Source of the DNA: an uncultured Clostridia bacterium
GTDB lineage: Bacteria; Bacillota; Clostridia; UBA1381
Direction of reading: 5' to 3'
Length of the DNA stretch: 23,332 nucleotides
Assembly (NCBI GenBank): GCA_934454215.1
Contig: CAKSGG010000043.1
Span: 1-23,332 of the forward strand
Part shown: one piece after another, positions 1 to 5,689 of the stretch
Layout of the letters: every line of letters begins with the position of its first letter
How positions within the stretch are numbered: position 1 is the stretch's first letter
The notes under the pieces: model-generated
The model's input: only the letters and a program-made list of their open reading frames with translations
Told to the model about the DNA's origin: nothing
Database searches by the model: none
Translations under genes and position numbers: made by a program

Positions 1-2
1 GT

Positions 3-56
3 GCAAATTCAGCAATTGTTCAGTCAACATTGGATGACTGGGTTGCTCAGAACTAA
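3..56 (+). CDS. C-terminal tail of an unidentified protein (5' end outside window)
   Basis: Frame 3 is open from the window edge to a TAA at 54-56 and ends in the residues STLDDWVAQN. It lies just upstream of the terminator at 79-111, as expected for the last codons of a plus-strand gene. Frame 1 is also open (to a TAA at 70-72), so the frame is chosen on composition and distance to the terminator only. Too little is visible to name a family. Confidence 0.35.
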   Translation, partial: ANSAIVQSTLDDWVAQN

Positions 57-78
57 TCTGAAAATATTATAACAAATA

Positions 79-111
79 AAAAAACGGCTCAAATTGTTTG
101 AGCCGTTTTTT
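79..111. terminator. Bidirectional intrinsic terminator between upstream gene and rnpB
   Basis: A 15-bp perfect stem (arms 79-93 and 97-111, core CGGCTCAAA/TTTGAGCCG) closes on the three-base loop TTG. It is flanked by an A-run on the left and a T-run on the right, so it has a U-tract in either direction. It ends the gene coming in from the left edge on the plus strand and rnpB on the minus strand. Confidence 0.9.
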
Positions 112-112
112 A

Positions 113-433
113 AATGAGCAAATCTATAAGCCGGGTTCTGTATTTGACGGCTATCTATCTTGCTCCGGCGTTACCGTCGGATTCCAGCCTTATAAGAGAA
201 CTGCCGAGCAGACAAATGTTCTCAAAGTTGCTCCGAATGGGGTTTACACGGGAATTCAGTTACCATCATCCCTGTGAGCTCTTACCTCACATTTCCACAC
301 TTACCGCTTATGCGGCGTTTCTTTTCTGTTGCACTGTCCTTGAAGTCGCCTTCACCGGCCGTTAGCCGGCATCCTTGCTCTATGGAGCCCGGACTTTCCT
401 CACCCGTTAGGGCGCAGCCGTCTGACTTACTCC
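113..433 (-). ncRNA. rnpB: RNase P RNA (bacterial, A-type-like)
   Basis: Read on the minus strand, the sequence carries the hallmark conserved blocks of bacterial RNase P RNA in the right order. These are GAGGAAAGTCCGGGCTCC near the 5' end, then CAGTGCAACAGA, GGTAAGAGCTCAC, GATGGTAAC, GTAAACCCC followed by CGGAGCAA, and ACAGAACCCGGCTTA at the 3' end. The GTAAACCCC/CGGAGCAA block and the overall layout resemble the ancestral A type rather than the Bacillus B type; that is from memory of the consensus, without a covariance-model score. The RNA is the catalytic subunit that removes 5' leaders from pre-tRNAs with the RnpA protein. Length is about 320 nt; the ends are approximate (5' end from the promoter, 3' end from the terminator). 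Confidence 0.96.
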
Positions 434-438
434 ATATC

Positions 439-467
439 ATTATATCATACTATCTCATAAAATACAA
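439..467 (-). promoter_or_regulatory. Promoter of rnpB
   Basis: On the minus strand a perfect TATAAT (444-439) lies 17 bp from a weaker -35, TTGTAT (467-462). Transcription would start at about 431-433, which matches the first recognisable bases of the RNase P RNA. Confidence 0.7.
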
Positions 468-524
468 TATAAAATTAAATTTTTAATAAAAGTATTTGCG
501 TATTTGCCATACGGGTAAAAAAAC

Positions 525-553
525 TTGACAAAATATTTACATTCTGATATAAT
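525..553 (+). promoter_or_regulatory. Consensus promoter of the stalk/cohesin-rsuA operon
   Basis: TTGACA (525-530) and TATAAT (548-553) are separated by exactly 17 bp, a perfect match to the vegetative sigma consensus. The leader is about 30 nt, followed by AGGAGG at 577-582, 7 bp before the ATG at 590. It is divergent from the rnpB promoter with about 57 bp between the two -35 boxes. Confidence 0.9.
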
Positions 554-589
554 TATAATAATAAAATATTATATTTAGGAGGAATTTAC

Positions 590-1549
590 ATGAATAAAAA
601 AATCATATGTGCGGTTTTGGGCGCTGCGAGTATTTTTGCCGCTGCATCGGCTTTTGCAGAGGTTGTTCCCGAGGTGTATGTTGACGGCTGCAAAATTATG
701 TTTACAGACCAGCAGCCGATAATCGAAAATGACAGAATACTTATTCCGGCAAGAGGAGTTATGGAGGCAACCGGTGCGAGAGTAGGCTGGTATCCTCAAA
801 CAAAAAAAGTACAGATTCAGAGCCATGACTCTTGGAAAATTGCTGATTTTATAATTGATTCCGATACTCTTAAGGTGGGTAAAATCAAAGAAGATTTGAT
901 TTCGATGGACGTTGAAAGCTTTAAGCTTGATGTTCCCGCAAAGATTGTAAACGACAGAACAATGATACCGTTAAGAGCAATAAATGACGCTTTTAAATAT
1001 CAGACTGAGTGGGACGATGAAACAAAGACCGCATACGTGACTACGGACAAAACCGCTCCGACCTCCGAAAGCAATGCGGAAATTTATCTGACAGCAGATA
1101 AGCAGGGGATTAAAGCGGGCGACACAGTAAATGTATTTGTAAATATTTCGGGCTTTGAAAAAGAGACTGCCGATGAGGGACAGGCAATTACAGGCGCAAC
1201 TGTCGGCTTGATATACGATAAAACAAAGCTTGAGCTTGCGGGTGCGACTATGTGTAATAATGATAAGGATATATCGGGCATAGGCGCAATGAATGCGGAT
1301 TTTGAGGAAGACGAGTTAAAAGTAGTAAATGTAACGGTAGATGAGGACGCTTGCTTAAAGAGTGACGGGGCATTCTATAAAATAACATTTACAGCACTTG
1401 CAGATGATTGCGGAACGGTTTCACTTTCAACAAGATATAATACTCGTTTGGGTTATGATACAACCTTTGTTTTGAGCAAGGATTCAAAAACAAAGATGAT
1501 AACTCCGGAGGATTATTACATTAATACAACCCCGATAGAAATTAAATAA
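590..1549 (+). CDS. Secreted stalk-domain protein with a cohesin-like domain
   Basis: The 319-residue product begins with a signal peptide (residues 1-23, cleavage likely after AFA). A stalk domain of the copper amine oxidase N-terminal type follows (about 27-153), with the typical pairs RILIPARGVMEATG/VGW and RTMIPLRAINDAF/WDDETKTAYV. Residues 163-310 resemble a cohesin fold: GDTVNVFVNISGF, then GATVGLIYDKTKLEL, then FYKITFTALADDCGTVSLS. I see no dockerin, SLH repeat, sortase signal or C-terminal membrane helix, so attachment to the envelope is unexplained. Cohesins bind dockerins in cellulosomes, but cohesin-like domains also occur in plain surface proteins, so no cellulosome is implied. 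It is cotranscribed with rsuA, with which it shares one base (TAATG). The start is set by AGGAGG 7 bp upstream. The stalk domain is secure; the cohesin assignment is by pattern only. Confidence 0.85.
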   Translation: MNKKIICAVLGAASIFAAASAFAEVVPEVYVDGCKIMFTDQQPIIENDRILIPARGVMEATGARVGWYPQTKKVQIQSHDSWKIADFIIDSDTLKVGKIKEDLISMDVESFKLDVPAKIVNDRTMIPLRAINDAFKYQTEWDDETKTAYVTTDKTAPTSESNAEIYLTADKQGIKAGDTVNVFVNISGFEKETADEGQAITGATVGLIYDKTKLELAGATMCNNDKDISGIGAMNADFEEDELKVVNVTVDEDACLKSDGAFYKITFTALADDCGTVSLSTRYNTRLGYDTTFVLSKDSKTKMITPEDYYINTTPIEIK

Positions 1550-2250
1550 TGAGACTTGAAAAATATTTATCCGATTGCGGGTTTGGTACAAGAAAAGAGG
1601 TAAAGGCTCTTATAAAAAGCGGTCGGGTAAGCGTCGGCGGAGAGCTTGTAAAAGATGCGGGAATATCGGTTGACAGCAAAATTAAAGTTGAGGTTGACGG
1701 CAAAACAGCGGTGTACCGTGAATTTGTGTATATAATGATGAACAAGCCGCAGGGATACATAAGTGCAACAGAGGATAGAAATTACCCTGTTGTAACGGAT
1801 ATTCTCAGCAGCGAGTACAGTCGTTTTGCTCCGGCGCCTGTCGGCAGGCTTGATATTGATACCGAAGGTCTGCTGATACTGACAAATGACGGCAAGCTTA
1901 ATCATGCTTTGACATCTCCCAAGAAAAACGTATATAAAAAATACTTTGCGATTCTTGACAAAGACGCTGATGAAAGCGATATACAAGCGTTTGCGGACGG
2001 AATGGAATTTAAGGACTTTACGGCAAAGAGCGCTGTTTTGGAGATATGCGAAAATAAAAAAGAAGTGTATATCAGTATTGCCGAAGGAAAATTTCATCAG
2101 GTAAAACGAATGTGTGAGCGTGTCGGCAAAAATGTGATGTATTTAAAACGTGTGTCAATGGGTGACTTAAAACTTGATGAGAACCTGAAAACGGGAGAAT
2201 ACAGAGAGCTTACCGAAACAGAAACGGAAATATTGAAAAAGAGCTGCTGA
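1549..2250 (+). CDS. rsuA: RsuA-family rRNA pseudouridine synthase
   Basis: The 233-residue protein has an N-terminal S4 RNA-binding domain (about 1-50, MRLEKYLSDCGFGTRKEV) and an RsuA/RluB/E/F catalytic domain. The motif PVGRLDIDTEGLLILTNDG carries the catalytic Asp at about residue 102. Other family marks are MNKPQGYISATED and FHQVKRMCERVGKNV, and the C-terminus has the RsuA-like GEYRELTETE. Length matches E. coli RsuA, which makes pseudouridine 516 of 16S rRNA; the same target here is inferred. The ATG overlaps the TAA of the preceding gene by one base and has no clear Shine-Dalgarno of its own, so translation is probably coupled. The 3' end of the gene forms the left arm of its own terminator. 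Confidence 0.93.
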   Translation: MRLEKYLSDCGFGTRKEVKALIKSGRVSVGGELVKDAGISVDSKIKVEVDGKTAVYREFVYIMMNKPQGYISATEDRNYPVVTDILSSEYSRFAPAPVGRLDIDTEGLLILTNDGKLNHALTSPKKNVYKKYFAILDKDADESDIQAFADGMEFKDFTAKSAVLEICENKKEVYISIAEGKFHQVKRMCERVGKNVMYLKRVSMGDLKLDENLKTGEYRELTETETEILKKSC

Positions 2251-2262
2251 GCGGCTCTTTTT
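2236..2262 (+). terminator. Intrinsic terminator built into the rsuA 3' end
   Basis: The left arm AAAAAGAGCTGC (2236-2247) pairs with GCGGCTCTTTTT (2251-2262), with one G-U pair. The three-base loop is exactly the TGA stop codon of rsuA (2248-2250). The right arm itself supplies the U-run. Confidence 0.85.
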
Positions 2263-2297
2263 ACAATTTAAAAAAAATTTTATAAAAAGTGCAACGT

Positions 2298-2325
2298 TTG
2301 GGAATGTTGGATTGTTTTATATATA
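2298..2325 (+). promoter_or_regulatory. Possible promoter of the second stalk-protein gene
   Basis: TTGGGA (2298-2303) lies 16 bp from TATATA (2320-2325), after the rsuA terminator and 50 bp before the next ATG. Both boxes are imperfect in an A/T-rich stretch, so this is only the best candidate seen. Confidence 0.35.
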
Positions 2326-2376
2326 GAAGGGGCAATAAAGAGGCTCTGAAAAATAAATTTTGAAAGGAAGATTAAA

Positions 2377-3399
2377 ATGATGAAAAAGGTAATAAGTGTA
2401 TTGATTGCGGCAGCAATGCTGACAGGAACGGTTGTATTTGCGGATAACGCAGTAATTAACAACGATGTGACTATAATGCCGGTTGAGAGCGTTAGTGCTC
2501 CGGTGAACAGCGTAATGACGGTTAAGGAAATAGGTGACAACTACATATTATGTGAAGCGGATATGGAGATTCAGCTGAATATCAGTGATGATACCATATT
2601 AATCGACAGTGAAACAATGTCTGCAATTTCATTGAACGACATTAAGGCGAATGACAAAATTCAGGTTGAATATTCACAGGTAATGACAAAAAGCCTGCCT
2701 CCGCAGACGACAGCTTATGTAATTGCGGTAAACTTTGAAAAGGGCGGAAGCGTAAATTATGTAAATGTTGACGATGTAAAAACCGAGGAGGACGGAACAG
2801 TTGTTGTAACCGATAACACCAACAATATGATTTTAAGAATTTTAAAGGATGCCCGTACACTTCCGTATAAAACAAAAAATATAGTTAAGCTTGCGGATAT
2901 ACAGAAAGGCTCAAAAATTCTTGCATGGTTTGACATTGTAACAATGAGTATTCCGTCGCAGGCATCAACGGATAAGGTAGTTATACTCAGCAGCGGTGAT
3001 GAGGAAACGGTTTCAGATGAGCTTACTGTAGAGGTTGACGGAAAAGTAATTGAAACATCCGATAAGCCGTATTATGACGGGGACACGCTTATGGTTCCTC
3101 TGCGAAAAATCAGCGAGGCTCTCGGATATACTGTAGGCTGGGACGCACAGACGGGCGCAATAACGGTAGAGGACAGCTATACTCAAAAAGCAACATTGTT
3201 CGGCGGCAGCAATAAAATTAAATTTGACGGTAAGCTGAAGGTAATAGACATGGACCGTGAGCTTGAAATTGCAAAGGCTGCGGCTATTCATGACGGCTGC
3301 ACATTCGTTCCTCTTGAATTTTTCAATGAGTTTATGAATGAAACAAAGCTGGAAGGCGCAAAAGTTACAATTGCTCCGTCAAAAGCTGAAATTCAATAA
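2377..3399 (+). CDS. Secreted stalk-domain protein with duplicated N-terminal unit
   Basis: The 340-residue product has a signal peptide (1-22 or so, MMKKVISVLIAAAMLTG) and a C-terminal stalk domain (about 215-335) with TLMVPLRKISEALGYTVGWD followed by TFVPLEFFNEF. Between them (about 45-207) two related units repeat. Each has LxDI, then KI, then a T-x-S-x-P-x-Q motif: TKSLPPQ at 104-110 and TMSIPSQ at 189-195, about 85 residues apart. I do not recognise this unit as a named domain. Two adjacent ATGs (2377 and 2380) follow AAAGGAAG at 2363-2370; the first is used here. The protein is presumably exported and envelope-associated; I see no SLH repeat, lipobox or C-terminal anchor. It is a different protein from the stalk gene at 590, sharing only the stalk domain. 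Confidence 0.85.
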   Translation: MMKKVISVLIAAAMLTGTVVFADNAVINNDVTIMPVESVSAPVNSVMTVKEIGDNYILCEADMEIQLNISDDTILIDSETMSAISLNDIKANDKIQVEYSQVMTKSLPPQTTAYVIAVNFEKGGSVNYVNVDDVKTEEDGTVVVTDNTNNMILRILKDARTLPYKTKNIVKLADIQKGSKILAWFDIVTMSIPSQASTDKVVILSSGDEETVSDELTVEVDGKVIETSDKPYYDGDTLMVPLRKISEALGYTVGWDAQTGAITVEDSYTQKATLFGGSNKIKFDGKLKVIDMDRELEIAKAAAIHDGCTFVPLEFFNEFMNETKLEGAKVTIAPSKAEIQ

Positions 3400-3406
3400 A
3401 AGACAC

Positions 3407-3435
3407 TTGACAATATGCGATATATATAATATAAT
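3407..3435 (+). promoter_or_regulatory. Consensus promoter of the MATE transporter gene
   Basis: TTGACA (3407-3412), a 17-bp spacer and TATAAT (3430-3435) form a perfect vegetative promoter starting 8 bp after the previous stop codon. The predicted start point (about 3442) lies inside the left arm of the hairpin at 3435-3474. Confidence 0.85.
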
Positions 3436-3480
3436 AAAGGCGGCAGAGGCGATGCTTTATTCGCACCGCCTTTATTTTTT
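3435..3480 (+). terminator. Intrinsic terminator overlapping the downstream promoter
   Basis: TAAAGGCGG (3435-3443) pairs perfectly with CCGCCTTTA (3466-3474). An inner GCGA/TCGC pair (3449-3452 with 3461-3464) extends the hairpin, and six T follow at 3475-3480. It would end transcripts arriving from the stalk-protein gene; transcripts started at about 3442 lack most of the left arm. Confidence 0.8.
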
Positions 3481-3501
3481 ATACAAAACGGAGGATTTTT
3501 T

Positions 3502-4848
3502 ATGGCAAAAATAAAATTATCTGACCACTTTACTTACGGCAGACTTATGCGTTTTATAATGCCGTCAATACTTATGATGATTTTCACATCGGTATACTCG
3601 ATTGTAGACGGTCTTTTTGTGTCCAATTTTGTCGGAAAAACACCGTTTGCGGCATTAAATCTGATATATCCCGTTATCGGTATTCTCGGTACGATAGGAT
3701 TTATGATAGGAACGGGAGGTACGGCAATTGTTTCGGTTACTCTTGGCGAGGGTAAGAGGGAATTGGCAAACGAGTATTTTTCAATGCTTATTGCGTCAAC
3801 CTTTATAGGCGGCGTTATATGTGCCGTTGTCGGAAATATTGTTATAAGACAGGCGGCGGTTTTGCTGGGTGCTGACGGAGAAATGCTTGAATACTGCGTG
3901 CAGTACGGACGAATACTGCTCACGGCATTGCCCGTATTTATGCTTCAGTTTGCGTTTCAGAGCTTCTTTACAACGGCGGAAAAGCCAAAGCTCGGACTGG
4001 CTATGACAGTAACGGCAGGCATGACGAATGTGGTTTTGGACTATTTGTTTGTTGCGGTGCTCGAACTCGGGCTTGCAGGTGCGGCATATGCAACGGTAAT
4101 AAGTCAGGCGGTCGGGGGCATTACTCCGCTTATATATTTTTCAAGGAAAAACGGCAGTCTGCTGCGTTTGACAAGATTCAGATTTAACGGCGGAGTTTTA
4201 CTCAAAACCTGTACAAACGGTTCATCGGAGCTTATGACAAATATTTCGGCGTCGGTTGTATCAATGCTTTATAATTACCGCCTTATGGAGATTTCTGGCG
4301 AAAACGGCGTTGCGGCTTACGGAGTTCTGATGTATGCGGCGTTTATATTTACGGCAATATTTCTTGGTCAGGCAATCGGCAGCGCACCGCTGTTCGGGTA
4401 TAACTACGGAGCGAAAAACAATGCCGAACTATCGGGTTTGTACAGGAAAAGCCTTGTGCTGATTTCAGTGTTCGGCGTAGCTCTTACACTGCTTGCGAAT
4501 GTATGCTCGCCGGCTCTTGCCAAAATATTTGTCGGCTATGATAAGGAACTGTTTGACCTTACCAATCATGCGTTTAAGCTGTATTCGGTATCTTTCCTGA
4601 TATGCGGCTTTAATATATTCGGTTCGGCATTCTTCACGGCGCTCGGCAACGGTGCTGTGTCGGCGTTGATTTCATTTTTGAGAACGTTTGTGTTTCAGAC
4701 TGCGGCGCTGTTTATATTGCCGCTGCTTTTGGATGTGGATGGAATATGGCTTGCCGTTGCAGCAGCGGAAATTATGTCTCTTATCGTTACGGCTGTCTGC
4801 TTAAAAACCAATAAAAAAAGATACGGATATACATTTTTCATAAAATAA
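3502..4848 (+). CDS. MATE family efflux transporter (MepA-like)
   Basis: The 448-residue integral membrane protein has about 12 hydrophobic segments in the two-halved MATE arrangement. N-terminal features such as FIMPSILMMIFTSVYSIVDG and the GTIGFMIGTGGTAIVS segment are typical of the MepA-type branch. MATE proteins export cationic drugs or metabolites using a Na+ or H+ gradient; substrate and coupling ion cannot be read here. GGAGG at 3490-3494 is 7 bp before the ATG. The gene has its own consensus promoter, and lexA follows only 63 bp downstream under its own promoter, with no terminator visible between them. A link to the SOS response is therefore possible by position but not shown. Confidence 0.93.
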   Translation: MAKIKLSDHFTYGRLMRFIMPSILMMIFTSVYSIVDGLFVSNFVGKTPFAALNLIYPVIGILGTIGFMIGTGGTAIVSVTLGEGKRELANEYFSMLIASTFIGGVICAVVGNIVIRQAAVLLGADGEMLEYCVQYGRILLTALPVFMLQFAFQSFFTTAEKPKLGLAMTVTAGMTNVVLDYLFVAVLELGLAGAAYATVISQAVGGITPLIYFSRKNGSLLRLTRFRFNGGVLLKTCTNGSSELMTNISASVVSMLYNYRLMEISGENGVAAYGVLMYAAFIFTAIFLGQAIGSAPLFGYNYGAKNNAELSGLYRKSLVLISVFGVALTLLANVCSPALAKIFVGYDKELFDLTNHAFKLYSVSFLICGFNIFGSAFFTALGNGAVSALISFLRTFVFQTAALFILPLLLDVDGIWLAVAAAEIMSLIVTAVCLKTNKKRYGYTFFIK

Positions 4849-4850
4849 AG

Positions 4851-4864
4851 CGAATATTTGTTTG
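4851..4864 (+). promoter_or_regulatory. SOS box (LexA operator) upstream of lexA
   Basis: CGAATATTTGTTTG fits the Gram-positive SOS consensus CGAACRNRYGTTYG at 12 of 14 positions and overlaps the -35 hexamer (4862-4867). A perfect 17-bp palindrome (TTTGTTTG, A, CAAACAAA; 4857-4873) overlaps its right half. Autorepression of lexA is the expected role. Confidence 0.7.
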
Positions 4865-4890
4865 ACAAACAAACAAAAGTGTGGTATTAT
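4862..4890 (+). promoter_or_regulatory. Promoter of lexA
   Basis: TTGACA (4862-4867), a 17-bp spacer and TATTAT (4885-4890). The spacing and the overlapping SOS box make this the likely regulated promoter of lexA. Confidence 0.85.
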
Positions 4891-4911
4891 ATATGTAAAG
4901 GGGGATTGATT

Positions 4912-5526
4912 ATGGCTAAGATTACGGAAAAAGATTTTGAAATAATGGATTTTATACATGGATATATCGAAGAAAATGGCTTTCCTCCGACGGTTCGTGA
5001 GATTTGTGCGGCAGTGGGGCTTACTTCAACCGCCACTGTACACGCACGTCTGAAAAAGCTGGAGCGTGAGGGATATATCGTTCATGAATCGTCAAAAAAC
5101 AGGTCGATGAGGCTTGTTAAATATAAACCGATTAAACCGTCAAGCGAAAAATATCTTGATGTTCCCGTATACGGAAAAGTAACGGCAGGTATGCCGATTA
5201 CAGCGGTGCAGGATAATACAGAAACATTCCCTCTGCCGATGAATTTTGTCGGAAACAAAAATATTTTTATGCTTAGGGTAAGCGGTGAATCAATGATAAA
5301 TGCGGCAATCCTTGACGGAGACTATATTATTGTCGAACAGCAGCCGACTGCGGAAAACGGAGATATTATAGTTGCGCTCGTGAACGGCGACGAAGCGACC
5401 GTAAAAACCTTTTATAAGGAAAACGGGCATTTCAGACTTCAGCCCGAAAATGATACCATGGAACCGATTATTGTTAATGAATTGTCTGTTATAGGCAAGG
5501 TTATCGGCGTATTCAGGCGGCTTTAA
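4912..5526 (+). CDS. lexA: LexA repressor (SOS response)
   Basis: The 204-residue protein has an N-terminal winged helix (about 1-70, with FPPTVREICAAVGLTSTATV as the recognition region) and a C-terminal S24 peptidase-like domain. The self-cleavage bond is Ala92-Gly93 (VTAGMP); the catalytic pair is Ser127 (SGESM) and Lys165 (TVKTF). RecA filaments trigger autocleavage and release SOS genes. The ATG at 4912 is chosen because AAAGGGGGA precedes it at the right distance and MAKITEKD aligns with the usual LexA start. An upstream TTG in frame at 4858 lies inside the promoter and is rejected. The last codons form part of the terminator. Confidence 0.97.
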   Translation: MAKITEKDFEIMDFIHGYIEENGFPPTVREICAAVGLTSTATVHARLKKLEREGYIVHESSKNRSMRLVKYKPIKPSSEKYLDVPVYGKVTAGMPITAVQDNTETFPLPMNFVGNKNIFMLRVSGESMINAAILDGDYIIVEQQPTAENGDIIVALVNGDEATVKTFYKENGHFRLQPENDTMEPIIVNELSVIGKVIGVFRRL

Positions 5527-5540
5527 AGAGCCGCTTTTTT
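5517..5540 (+). terminator. Intrinsic terminator built into the lexA 3' end
   Basis: GCGGCT (5517-5522) pairs with AGCCGC (5529-5534) and six T follow. The six-base loop contains the TAA stop codon of lexA (5524-5526). Confidence 0.85.
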
Positions 5541-5689
5541 GTGTGTATGGCGTATAAAACATTATTTTATTTTGAAAAATATATTTTATTTATTACATTT
5601 AGAATACATTTGTGTTATAACCATATACTTTTCTTTGATTATAGCTTATAATTACAGTGTATAGCTATGTGTTAAAGGAGGACAATGAC

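Noticed and set aside
114..486. Two open frames of 83 and 70 codons on the plus strand
   Set aside because: They lie antisense to the RNase P RNA gene, whose conserved blocks explain the sequence; no ribosome-binding site or protein-like composition supports them.
4858..4911. TTG start giving LexA 18 extra residues
   Set aside because: It lies within the promoter and SOS box region, whereas the ATG at 4912 has a good ribosome-binding site and the typical LexA N-terminus.
5657..5689. Upstream GTG start for the glycosyltransferase-CsaB fusion
   Set aside because: The AAGGAGG at 5675-5681 would then lie inside the gene; the TTG at 5690 is correctly spaced from it.
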